Of a DNA stretch of 64,000 bases, positions 41,286 to 49,341 are shown one piece after another. The notes under the pieces were generated by a model. The model searched no databases. It saw nothing but the letters and a program-made list of their open reading frames with translations, and was not told the DNA's origin. This DNA comes from Flavobacterium turcicum. Its GTDB lineage: Bacteria; Bacteroidota; Bacteroidia; Flavobacteriales; Flavobacteriaceae. Within the stretch, counting starts at the first letter, position 1. Each line of letters opens with the position of its first letter. The stretch covers positions 434,001 to 498,000 of the forward strand of contig NZ_JAAOBY010000001.1 in NCBI RefSeq assembly GCF_011365745.1, read 5' to 3'. The position numbers and the translations under genes are program-made.

Positions 41286-42563
41286 TTATGCCTCGCTTTT
41301 TTCATGGTCTTCGACATCTTTTTGCAGATCTAATTTTCTGAAAGTAGGTGATACCGCTCCTGTAAAAAATACTGTAACCAAAGTCATTACACCACCAAAG
41401 ACGACTGCATTTACAGTACCCATAAGTTTTGCGGTTAATCCACTTTCAAAAGCGCCTAATTCGTTTGAGGATCCTACAAAAATTGAATTTACTGCTGCCA
41501 CGCGGCCTCGCATCGAATCGGGTGTTTTTAGTTGTAAAATGGTTTGTCTAATCACAACTGAAATTCCATCAAAAAGACCGCTTAAAAATAAAGCAACAAC
41601 CGAAATCCAAAAAACAGAGGATAGTCCAAAAACTATCATACACAGTCCAAAGGCAAATACGGCGAGTAATAATTTGATTCCTGCATTTTTTGTAAACGGA
41701 ATGTAAGCGGAAAGAATCAGCATTAAAAAGGCGCCAACTGCCGGTGCGGCGCGCAACACACCAAAACCTTGTGGGCCCACTTTCAAAATATCTTGTGCAA
41801 AAACAGGTAACAGCGCTACGGCACCTCCAAACAAAACAGCAATCATGTCCAATGATAAAGCACCCAAAATGGTTTTGTTGGTAAATACAAATCGCACGCC
41901 TTCTTTTAAGCTATCCATGATAGGCTCTCCAATTTTCGGATTTAAAATAGGCTTTTTTTCTATTTGAGTTAACGCAAGCAAAGCAAGTATGGAGCAAAAG
42001 AGTACCACTGCCATCGAACTCGGTACTCCAAACCAATTAATTGAAAAACCAGCTACAGCAGGCCCGAGTACAGAACTTATTTGCCAAACAGAGCTACTCC
42101 AAGTTGCTGCATTAGGATATATTTTTTTGGGAACGATAAGAGCCAAAAGCGAGAAAATCGTTGGACCTAAAAAGGCACGAACTGCACCGCCCAAAAACAC
42201 CAAAAAGTAAATGAAATACAACAAGGTCGACTTGGATATGTCTTTTGTAATTGAGGGTAAAGTACATAAGAATAGGCCTAAACTAATAGCTGCAAAACCT
42301 AAAATGCATTTTACAAGTAGCCCTTTTTTTTCCTTTTGGTCTACAATATGTCCAGCAAATAGCGCCATCGTTATAGCGGGAATTACTTCCATTAAACCAA
42401 TAATTCCTAATGATAGCGGATTTTTAGTCAAACTATACACTTCCCATTCTATGATGATAAATTGCATTGACCAACCAAATACCATGGCAAAACGCAACAA
42501 TAAAAAAATAGTAAATTCTTTGTAACGGAGCGCTGCGTAAGGATCAGTTTTGGTAGTAGTCAT
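41286..42563 (-). CDS. MFS transporter (MFS_3/EntS-like)
   Basis: This 425-residue inner-membrane protein has about 12 hydrophobic helices. The first cytoplasmic loop has GHIVDQKEKKGLLVK, a form of the MFS signature, and the N-terminus (PYAALRYKEFTIFLLLRF) is typical of the enterobactin-exporter-like MFS_3 group. The central loop holds KKPILNPKIGEPIMDSLKEG. C-terminal helix pairs include SGLFDGISVVIRQTILQLKTP. It is four bases from recJ on the same strand (recJ first), so they may share a transcript. Substrate unknown. Confidence 0.88.
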   Translation of the reverse strand: MTTTKTDPYAALRYKEFTIFLLLRFAMVFGWSMQFIIIEWEVYSLTKNPLSLGIIGLMEVIPAITMALFAGHIVDQKEKKGLLVKCILGFAAISLGLFLCTLPSITKDISKSTLLYFIYFLVFLGGAVRAFLGPTIFSLLALIVPKKIYPNAATWSSSVWQISSVLGPAVAGFSINWFGVPSSMAVVLFCSILALLALTQIEKKPILNPKIGEPIMDSLKEGVRFVFTNKTILGALSLDMIAVLFGGAVALLPVFAQDILKVGPQGFGVLRAAPAVGAFLMLILSAYIPFTKNAGIKLLLAVFAFGLCMIVFGLSSVFWISVVALFLSGLFDGISVVIRQTILQLKTPDSMRGRVAAVNSIFVGSSNELGAFESGLTAKLMGTVNAVVFGGVMTLVTVFFTGAVSPTFRKLDLQKDVEDHEKSEA

Positions 42564-42567
42564 AGTG

Positions 42568-44259
42568 TTATGCTTTAATATCTTTTAATCTCAATTGGGT
42601 TGTAACGGAGCCGTTCCATTCGTTTTCGTCAATGCAATAAACAGCCTGAAAGGTTTTTTGATGTGAGGTAATTTCTAATTTAGCACCAAGATTAAATCCT
42701 ATTGCCGCAACGCCAGCTGAATGATTTTGTTTCACAAAAAGGCGAATATGTTCGTCCTCTTTACCCATCGGCTTGCCATATCCAGTATCTTTTACGTTTT
42801 TGGTTAAAAATACGGGAGTCATATTTTGTGGCCCGAAAGGTTCAAATTGTTTTAAAATCCGAATCAGTTTGGGAGTAATGTCGTTAAAATCAATTTCGGA
42901 ATCGATGGTAATTTCAGGAATCAATAATTCGGGCGGAATGGTTTGCTTGACCTCATTTTCAAACGCATTTTTAAACAACTCGTAGTTTTCTTCTTTTAAA
43001 GTCATGCCGGCAGCATACATGTGGCCACCAAATTGTTCTAAATGTTCGGCACAAGATTCAAGAGCATTATACACATCAAATCCTTTTACGGAACGTGCCG
43101 AAGCGGCATATTTGTCGCCACTTTTTGTAAAAACTAATGTCGGTCGGTAGTAAGTTTCAATTAAGCGCGAAGCTACAATTCCGATGACTCCTTTATGCCA
43201 ATCTTCTTGATAAACAACGGTAGTAAAACGCTCCGTTTCGTCATTTTCAATGATTTGTTGCAGTGCTTCTTTGGTGATGTACTTGTCTAAATCTTTGCGT
43301 TCTGCGTTATAAGCTTCAATTTCTGAGGCAAACTGTTGCGCTTGTTCAAAATCAAATTCGGTTAACAATTCAACAGCGTGATTGCCATGTTTGATGCGGC
43401 CAGCAGCATTGATGCGTGGAGCAATGATGAATACCACATCGGTTATATCTAAAGTTTGTTTTTTTAATTGATGGATGATAGCTTTGATTCCCGGTCTCGG
43501 GTTACTATTGATGACTTGCAATCCAAAATGAGCCAAAACTCTGTTTTCTCCGGTCATGGGTACAATGTCTGCAGCAATAGCTGCAGCGACCAAATCAAGA
43601 TATTCCGTTAAATCAGTTACGGTTTGGTTCCTATTTGCACCAAGTGCTTGAATGAGCTTGAATCCAATACCGCAACCACACAATTCATCATACGGATAAC
43701 TGCAATCGTCTCGTTTGGGATCAAGTATTGCTACTGCATCGGGTAGGGTATCGCCTGGCCTATGGTGGTCACAAATGACAAAATCAATGCCTTTATTTTT
43801 GGCGTAAGCCACGTGATCAATTGATTTAATACCGCAGTCTAAGGCAATAATAAGTGTAAAATCGTTATCCTCTGCAAAGTCAATCCCCTTAAACGATACT
43901 CCGTAACCTTCGTCATAACGATCCGGAATATAAGTGGCGACATTAGGGTAAAACGACCTTAAGTAGGACGATACGAGTGATACCGCTGTTGTTCCATCCA
44001 CATCGTAATCACCAAAAACCAGTATGTTTTCGTTTGCTGAGATGGCATTTTCAATGCGTGCGATGGCTTTGTCCATATCTTTCATCAAGTATGGATCATG
44101 TAAATGTTCTAGACTTGGTCTAAAAAAAGCCTTGGCTTCTTCAAAAGTAGTAATGCCGCGTTGAACGAGTAAAGTGGCCACAAATTCCTCTACATTAAGT
44201 GCTTTAGCCAATGCAGTTACAGTTTCTTGTGGCGGTTTTGGTTTTAGTGTCCAACGCAT
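42568..44259 (-). CDS. recJ: Single-stranded-DNA-specific exonuclease RecJ
   Basis: This 563-residue DHH-family enzyme degrades single-stranded DNA 5'-3' in recombination and mismatch repair. Visible motifs are VFGDYDVDGTTA near 80 (motif I), ALDCGIKS near 136, the DHH motif CDHHRPGD near 158, and the DHHA1 signature EQFGGHMYAAGMTL near 409, followed by an OB-like C-terminal domain. Length is typical. The gene lies upstream of the MFS gene on the same strand. Confidence 0.95.
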   Translation of the reverse strand: MRWTLKPKPPQETVTALAKALNVEEFVATLLVQRGITTFEEAKAFFRPSLEHLHDPYLMKDMDKAIARIENAISANENILVFGDYDVDGTTAVSLVSSYLRSFYPNVATYIPDRYDEGYGVSFKGIDFAEDNDFTLIIALDCGIKSIDHVAYAKNKGIDFVICDHHRPGDTLPDAVAILDPKRDDCSYPYDELCGCGIGFKLIQALGANRNQTVTDLTEYLDLVAAAIAADIVPMTGENRVLAHFGLQVINSNPRPGIKAIIHQLKKQTLDITDVVFIIAPRINAAGRIKHGNHAVELLTEFDFEQAQQFASEIEAYNAERKDLDKYITKEALQQIIENDETERFTTVVYQEDWHKGVIGIVASRLIETYYRPTLVFTKSGDKYAASARSVKGFDVYNALESCAEHLEQFGGHMYAAGMTLKEENYELFKNAFENEVKQTIPPELLIPEITIDSEIDFNDITPKLIRILKQFEPFGPQNMTPVFLTKNVKDTGYGKPMGKEDEHIRLFVKQNHSAGVAAIGFNLGAKLEITSHQKTFQAVYCIDENEWNGSVTTQLRLKDIKA

Positions 44260-44329
44260 ACTGATTTTGTATTTTAGAATTAGAATTTTTTGAAGTCAAG
44301 AGCAATTTCTTATTGGTGAAGAATTTTAC

Positions 44330-44393
44330 CGTCACTTCGAGTAATTTTGAATAGTAATGCAAATGCTTTACTATTTAAAATTGTATCGAGAAG
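44330..44393 (+). repeat. Dispersed repeat R2, second copy
   Basis: CGTCACTTCGAGTAATTTTG and AAAATTGTATCGAGAA frame a hairpin of GAATAGTAATGC-type sequence; within it ATAGTAA(TGC) and GC(TTTACTAT) are inverted. Both ends match the right inner part of the element at 12241-12296 read on the minus strand. The rest of the 258-base gap 44260-44517 holds nothing I could identify. Confidence 0.6.
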
Positions 44394-44517
44394 TTTTTAT
44401 TCTTAATTGGATTTCAATACTGTTTGGAAATTTTCTATCGTAAATTTCTTCAAGATCCTAACTGAAGAACTCCCTATATTCAGAGCATTACAGTTGACTT
44501 AAAATTGGATTATAGTT

Positions 44518-44862
44518 TTATTTTGCTACTAAGGGGCTTCCGTAAAAAGCAACTCCATCCCAAGCTGTTTTTATGAAATTACGAATGTTTTGGTGATTAG
44601 TTCCGTTTGGATCTTCCAAAACATCTTCAAAATAAAACGCTCCAAAACAAGCCAAAGTAGCTTCTGGACTTAGTTGGTGCATTTCGGCGAAAGCCAAAAG
44701 TTTACACGAACCTGAATTTTCGCCAGCGGCATTGTGCTGTGTGCCGTTTTCAAAGGCGGTTGGAGTAAAATCATAGTGGGCTTCAATAACAGCTATAGTA
44801 TCTGCAAATGCGATTGATTCTGGTGTTGCATGTAATTTTTCTAAAAAAGCTTCAATAGTCAT
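44518..44862 (-). CDS. HopJ-family protein
   Basis: I choose ATG 44862, giving 114 residues; the frame extends upstream to 45030 but that part overlaps the oxidase gene and does not belong to the family. The protein matches the HopJ family by FLEKLHATPESIAFADTI, IEAHYDFTPTAFENG, SGSCKLLAFAEMHQLS and FGAFYFEDVLEDP. The name comes from plant-pathogen effector lists, but most members, including this one, are in bacteria without type III secretion and are simply small cytoplasmic proteins of unknown role. It follows the FAD amine oxidase gene closely on the same strand. Confidence 0.86.
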   Translation of the reverse strand: MTIEAFLEKLHATPESIAFADTIAVIEAHYDFTPTAFENGTQHNAAGENSGSCKLLAFAEMHQLSPEATLACFGAFYFEDVLEDPNGTNHQNIRNFIKTAWDGVAFYGSPLVAK

Positions 44863-44875
44863 GATCTGAAATATA

Positions 44876-45928
44876 TTAAAATTGAGATGAGATTTTTTTT
44901 GCAGCAGCAATTGCTCCGTCCATGTAACCAGGATGTTGTTGCGCTGTTTCGGAGCCAGATAAGAATAGTTTTCCATTAAACTGGCTTTGTTGGTAGGCTT
45001 GGTGCCCATTATTTTGGTGTGCCAAAACAAGTTGATGGTACGGGTGAAAAGTCAAAGCTTCGTTTCGCCAAACGGTTTCATAATAGCCTTCGATTGCTGA
45101 GGCTTCAGGTCCAAATAAACTAGTTAATTGGGCAAGAACTTTTTGCTGCCTTTCTTGAGATGAAAGTACTGCTGTACCTGCGTTTAAAAAGCCTTTTAAT
45201 GCAAATCCTGTCGCCGTAGCGGTGCTGTGGTCGTACATTTCTTGAATGATACTTGCCTGACTATACAAAGTTCCCGAATAATTGGCTTCACGCCAAAAAG
45301 GAGTTTTGTAAGCCACGGCAAATTTAATACTTTCGCCCATCCAAGTATGAGTTTTACGAGCCAGCTGTACCAGATTTTCAGGCAGCGCAGGCTTAAATTC
45401 TACTGTATTAATGAGTAAATTAGGCGGAATTGTACTAATGATATAATCGGCTGTAAAAATCGTTCCGTTACATGTAGTTACGTTAATTTGACTTTCTTGT
45501 TCTTGAATTGCAGTTACTTTTTGTCCGGTTTTAATTGTTGCCGCAGCGCACAATGATACCAAGCGATCAATTAAAACGCTACTGCCGCCTTCAATTCGAA
45601 ACGAAGGTTCTTCTGCATCAGATATTTCAAACTTTTGCGGAGGCACAAATGACATGGTTTCGAATAATGAAATCCCTTTGGAATGCTGTCTAAAATAAGG
45701 AATTTGCAATTCTTGCAATAAAGCAACGAGATGCGTATGCTGGTTGCTAAACCAAGTAGCGCCCATTTCCATGGTAACGGGAGTGCTACCTGTGATTGTG
45801 TGAATGCGTCCGCCTACACGATCGCGAGCTTCTATGATTTCGACATCAAAACCTTTTTCAAGTAGTAAATACGCGGTGTACAAACCTGTAAGTCCAGCCC
45901 CGATAAGGATTACTTTCTTTTTACTCAT
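44876..45928 (-). CDS. FAD-dependent amine oxidase-like protein
   Basis: This 350-residue flavoprotein has a GxGxxG motif (LIGAGLTGLYTAYLLLEKG) at 6-24, followed by VEIIEARDRVGGRIHT, the extended Rossmann motif of the monoamine oxidase family. At the C-terminus GKLFLSGSETAQQHPGYM and DGAIAAAKKI are the FAD-contacting ATG-type segment. It is shorter than most amine oxidases (about 450), so the substrate domain is reduced. It overlaps rsmI by four bases, with rsmI upstream, and the HopJ gene follows. Substrate is unknown. Confidence 0.86.
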   Translation of the reverse strand: MSKKKVILIGAGLTGLYTAYLLLEKGFDVEIIEARDRVGGRIHTITGSTPVTMEMGATWFSNQHTHLVALLQELQIPYFRQHSKGISLFETMSFVPPQKFEISDAEEPSFRIEGGSSVLIDRLVSLCAAATIKTGQKVTAIQEQESQINVTTCNGTIFTADYIISTIPPNLLINTVEFKPALPENLVQLARKTHTWMGESIKFAVAYKTPFWREANYSGTLYSQASIIQEMYDHSTATATGFALKGFLNAGTAVLSSQERQQKVLAQLTSLFGPEASAIEGYYETVWRNEALTFHPYHQLVLAHQNNGHQAYQQSQFNGKLFLSGSETAQQHPGYMDGAIAAAKKISSQF

Positions 45929-46644
45929 GATTCACTTTGGTCCGAAAATTTACTTTTCTTAGGTTCTTTAATTGCCGTTTTACCCGCTACCACAACTACA
46001 ATTTCACCTCTCGGTGCTGTTTTTTCAAAATGAGCAGTAACTTCTTTCACGGTGCCACGAACATTTTCTTCGTGTAGTTTTGATAATTCTCTTGAGACGC
46101 ATATTTGTCGGTCTTCGCCAAAATAGGTCATAAATTCAGCGAGAGTTTTTACCAATTTATGTGGTGAAACATATAAAATCATGGTTCTCGTTTCCTCGGC
46201 TAATGTCAAATAACGCGTTTGACGGCCCTTTTTTTCAGGTAAAAAACCCTCAAAAACAAACTTATCATTAGGCAATCCGCTATTGACTAATGCAGGTACA
46301 AATGCAGTCGCGCCAGGCAAACATTCAACCGCAATACCATGTTCAACGCATGCTCTTGTAAGCAAAAAACCAGGGTCAGAAATGGCTGGTGTTCCTGCAT
46401 CTGAGATCAATGCGATGTTTTCGCCAGCTTGTAATCGAGCAATTAAATTCTCGACTGTTTTGTGTTCGTTGTGCATGTGATGGCTGTGCATGTGCGTGCC
46501 AATTTCAAAATGCTTCAACAGTTTGCCGCTCGTACGCGTGTCTTCGGCTAAAATCAAGTCGACTTCTTTTAATATTCGAATTGCTCGAAAAGTCATGTCT
46601 TCAAGATTACCAATGGGCGTAGGAACGATATATAATTTTGACAT
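45925..46644 (-). CDS. rsmI: 16S rRNA 2'-O-ribose C1402 methyltransferase
   Basis: This 239-residue tetrapyrrole-methylase-fold enzyme methylates cytidine 1402 of 16S rRNA using S-adenosylmethionine. Typical motifs are LYIVPTPIGNLEDMT at 4-18, LAEDTRTSGKLLKHF near 33, ALISDAGTPAISDPG near 77 and CLPGATAFVPALVNSGLP near 108. The C-terminal tail has the RGEIVVVVAG strand. It is conventional in length and shares a four-base overlap with the amine oxidase gene downstream. Confidence 0.95.
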   Translation of the reverse strand: MSKLYIVPTPIGNLEDMTFRAIRILKEVDLILAEDTRTSGKLLKHFEIGTHMHSHHMHNEHKTVENLIARLQAGENIALISDAGTPAISDPGFLLTRACVEHGIAVECLPGATAFVPALVNSGLPNDKFVFEGFLPEKKGRQTRYLTLAEETRTMILYVSPHKLVKTLAEFMTYFGEDRQICVSRELSKLHEENVRGTVKEVTAHFEKTAPRGEIVVVVAGKTAIKEPKKSKFSDQSES

Positions 46645-46701
46645 AGTAGTTGGTATTTCCTAATTAGGAATGCTTAACAAAAGGCTAATTTGAAATGAAA
46701 A

Positions 46702-47748
46702 TTACAAGAATTTCTTTTCGATGATTTCCATAAAACGGTCTTCGTATTCTTGTTTGCCTTCCCAATTGTTATAATCGGGTTTTACCATATCTTGAACAAA
46801 ATCTCTTGTTTCATAAAATGAATTAAAAGTATTAATTTGACTCAAAACGCGGTTGTAATCTTCGCTGCTGTTTGCAAATAAATGTTTGATAAAAGCCAAG
46901 CGATCATTTAAATCAATATGGATTCCTTTGGCTAATTTGTCGTTTAAAGATACAGCTTTAGCTTCTGTTTTTTCAATTTCAATTGCCTCCTCTACAGGTT
47001 CCGGTTGTTGTGGTAGAGCTATTTCTTCTGGAGTTTCAATGACAACAGCGGTTGGTATATTTTCAATTTGCTGTTTTTTTACGAATAAAGTATCGTGGTA
47101 ATTTCCACCTAATAAATCTTCAAAAGAAATTTGGACTGCTTCTGGTTTTTTTGCGCTTTCAATTGGAGTTTCTTCAACTTCATCTGAAAGTAAGCTAAAA
47201 GCCGGTGTAAAGGTAGGAGTCGCAGCAAGTTCAGGTTCAACTGATTCATTTTGAGGTTCTAATTCCACGGCAGTTTCATTGTCAGTTACTGCTGCCACTT
47301 CATCTTTTGTATCTTCTTCCTCTTTTTCAATGCTAATTGACTCTTTTACTGCAGTACCTTCTTCTTTATTGTTGATGTTTGATTCTGCTTCCGGGATGAG
47401 TTCTGGCTCGTTCTCTGCTTCAGGCTCAACAATTGATGGTTCTTCTTCAACTGTTTCTTCGATCGTTTTCTCGATTTCTGATTCTTGTGTCGTTGTAATT
47501 TCTTCTTCAACGGTAGTTTCAATTGCAGTGGCTTTTTCCTCAAAAATTGTTTCCAATTGCTGAGTTACTTCAGACAGACCAATAGTAGGTTTTACCTCGC
47601 TAAAGTGGTTTTCGACAAATTGTAAAACCGTTAATTTTTCATATAACTTTTGCGTTTCCAGATACAATTGATTGATGTCAGATTTATTTTTGAGCTGTAA
47701 TATTCGGTGCGCAATGCTGATTAAATCGGCTTCTAATTTTTTTTTCAT
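46702..47748 (-). CDS. Acidic hypothetical protein with conserved C-terminal domain
   Basis: This 348-residue protein has three parts. The N-terminus (1-70, KLEADLISIAHRILQLKNKSD, then helices) looks like a coiled domain. A long low-complexity segment (about 75-240) is dominated by Glu, Thr and Val with little predicted fold. The C-terminus (about 265-348, FIKHLFANSSEDYNRVLSQ, TRDFVQDMVKPDYNNW, KQEYEDRFMEIIEKKF) looks like a small helical domain that seems common in Flavobacteriaceae. There is no signal peptide or membrane helix, so it is cytoplasmic. It lies between rsmI and tdk. Function is unknown; a protein-protein adaptor is possible given the disordered linker. Confidence 0.78.
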   Translation of the reverse strand: MKKKLEADLISIAHRILQLKNKSDINQLYLETQKLYEKLTVLQFVENHFSEVKPTIGLSEVTQQLETIFEEKATAIETTVEEEITTTQESEIEKTIEETVEEEPSIVEPEAENEPELIPEAESNINNKEEGTAVKESISIEKEEEDTKDEVAAVTDNETAVELEPQNESVEPELAATPTFTPAFSLLSDEVEETPIESAKKPEAVQISFEDLLGGNYHDTLFVKKQQIENIPTAVVIETPEEIALPQQPEPVEEAIEIEKTEAKAVSLNDKLAKGIHIDLNDRLAFIKHLFANSSEDYNRVLSQINTFNSFYETRDFVQDMVKPDYNNWEGKQEYEDRFMEIIEKKFL

Positions 47749-47784
47749 AACAATTTCAATTATAAGAGGTTAGGCGGAAAATTT

Positions 47785-47970
47785 TTATTTTGATTTGATG
47801 TGCTTGTATAAATGGTCTGATAATGAGGGGTGTTGCTTTTTGACTTTTATTTTTTTGAAATAAGTCTCAGCTAAACCTCGTTTTGATTTAATTTTTATAC
47901 TTTTGAAACGACGTAAAAGTATAAAATTTTTAGGTCGTTTATTCAGTACAAAGTAATAAAAACTATTCAT
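47785..47970 (-). CDS. Possible 61-residue basic protein
   Basis: An ATG-started frame lies between divergent genes and encodes a very Lys- and Arg-rich product ([19 protein letters not shown], then [18 protein letters not shown]). It has no recognisable domain and no clear promoter. Lys-rich composition is easily produced by AT-rich DNA, so this may be a chance frame; I list it because nothing else occupies this 240-base gap. Confidence 0.25.
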   Translation of the reverse strand: MNSFYYFVLNKRPKNFILLRRFKSIKIKSKRGLAETYFKKIKVKKQHPSLSDHLYKHIKSK

Positions 47971-47993
47971 TTTTTAAGTCAGAAAAATACAAA

Positions 47994-48587
47994 ATGTTTC
48001 TCGAAAATACAGTAAATCACAAAGAGCAGTTTGGTTGGATCGAAGTCATTTGTGGCTCGATGTTTTCGGGTAAAACCGAAGAATTAATTCGTCGTTTAAA
48101 AAGGGCGCAATTTGCTAAACAACGAATCGAAATTTTCAAACCAGCAATCGATACGCGTTACGACGAGGAAATGGTAGTGTCGCACGATGCAAGCCAAATT
48201 CGTTCTACTCCTGTTCCTGCTGCAGCAAATATCTCGATTTTGGCACAAGGTTGTGATGTAGTTGGTATTGATGAAGCGCAGTTTTTTGATGATGAAATTG
48301 TAAAAGTTTGCAATGATTTAGCCAACCAAGGCATTCGTGTTATTGTTGCAGGATTGGATATGGATTTTAAAGGAAATCCTTTTGGGCCTATGCCCGCTTT
48401 GATGGCCACGGCAGAATATGTTACAAAAGTACACGCGGTTTGCACGCGTACTGGAAATTTAGCACATTATAGTTTTAGAAAAACGGACAATGATAAACTA
48501 GTTATGCTAGGTGAAACTCAAGAATACGAACCTTTGAGTCGAGCGGCGTATTATCATGCGATGCGAAAAGATCAGGAGAAAAAATAA
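47994..48587 (+). CDS. tdk: Thymidine kinase (type II)
   Basis: This 197-residue enzyme phosphorylates thymidine in nucleotide salvage. The P-loop [10 protein letters not shown] is at 21-30, Walker B/catalytic Glu in [11 protein letters not shown] near 96-106, and the lasso region [17 protein letters not shown] near 150. The zinc site of type II kinases normally has two Cys pairs; here only one Cys (of the first pair) is left and the second pair is replaced by [11 protein letters not shown], so structural zinc is probably lost. ATG 47994 fits; the N-terminal ten residues are an extension. Confidence 0.92.
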   Translation: MFLENTVNHKEQFGWIEVICGSMFSGKTEELIRRLKRAQFAKQRIEIFKPAIDTRYDEEMVVSHDASQIRSTPVPAAANISILAQGCDVVGIDEAQFFDDEIVKVCNDLANQGIRVIVAGLDMDFKGNPFGPMPALMATAEYVTKVHAVCTRTGNLAHYSFRKTDNDKLVMLGETQEYEPLSRAAYYHAMRKDQEKK

Positions 48588-48630
48588 AAACCGTCTCTAC
48601 GATAGAACGACCAGAAATGAAATAAAAACA

Positions 48631-48660
48631 GAAACCCTTTCAAAATTTTGAAAGGGTTTC
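48631..48660. terminator. Bidirectional terminator between tdk and the Uma2 gene
   Basis: GAAACCCTTTCAAAA and TTTTGAAAGGGTTTC are a perfect 30-base palindrome, with T-rich flanks on both strands. Confidence 0.85.
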
Positions 48661-48664
48661 TGTT

Positions 48665-49270
48665 TTAGTTAAAAATAGATTCTAATTTAAAATCTAATTC
48701 AGGAAATAATTTACTTTGAATTTTATCTTCTTCAATTAACGGATGCATTCCTATAAATTCATTGTCTTTCAACACATAAATAAAAACTGTTTTGTCCGCT
48801 GGGTTTACAATCCAATATTCAAGGACTCCGGCTTCTTCATATAAATCAAATTTATATTTCATCTCTTTGTTAGAATTTCCCGGTGAAAGAATTTCTATAA
48901 CCAAGTCAGGAGCACCAATAGCACCACGTTCATCAATTTTGGCATCATCACAAATGACACACAAATCAGGTTGTACAACGGTATAAATTTCTTGATCTAA
49001 TTTCGATTTTTTCTTATCTATCAATCGCACATCAAATGGAGCAGCAAAAAGATTGCAAGGATGTGGTTTGAAAAAATTAAAAAGATGTCCATGCAAATTA
49101 CCAGAAATTCGTTGATGAGTAGTACTTGGTGCAGGACTCATCTTAAATACTTTTCCTTTTATCAATTCCAGTTTTTCTTGAAATTGCCAAGTTAAATAAT
49201 CCGCATAGGAATAGGTTTTATTTAAATCTAGCTGGTTTATGTCTGTTATCATGATACTTCTTTTTTTCAA
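48665..49270 (-). CDS. Uma2-family (DUF820) putative endonuclease
   Basis: This 201-residue protein has the PD-(D/E)XK-like core of the Uma2 family: APDLVIEILSPGNSNKEMKY near 120-140, with the Asp, Glu and Lys of the nuclease motif (PDLVIEILS, KEMKYK), and EAGVLEYWIVNP after it. The N-terminal part has TWQFQEKLELIKGKVF. ATG 49252 is an alternative start that skips MKKRSI. Uma2 genes are frequently multicopy and poorly understood; nuclease activity is expected from family only. No toxin-antitoxin partner is adjacent. Confidence 0.83.
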   Translation of the reverse strand: MKKRSIMITDINQLDLNKTYSYADYLTWQFQEKLELIKGKVFKMSPAPSTTHQRISGNLHGHLFNFFKPHPCNLFAAPFDVRLIDKKKSKLDQEIYTVVQPDLCVICDDAKIDERGAIGAPDLVIEILSPGNSNKEMKYKFDLYEEAGVLEYWIVNPADKTVFIYVLKDNEFIGMHPLIEEDKIQSKLFPELDFKLESIFN

Positions 49271-49341
49271 TGTTACTAAAATACAAACTCCTTTATTACA
49301 TCACGAAAAGTGAAATTTATCAAAGCAACTAAACCAAAATT

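Noticed and set aside
44863..45030. N-terminal extension of the HopJ frame
   Set aside because: It overlaps the end of the amine oxidase gene in another phase and has no similarity to the family; the ATG at 44862 fits the family start.
47279..47563. 94-codon Ser-rich frame opposite the acidic protein gene
   Set aside because: It is the mirror of the Glu/Thr-rich low-complexity codons (GAA read as TTC, and similar) and has no other support.
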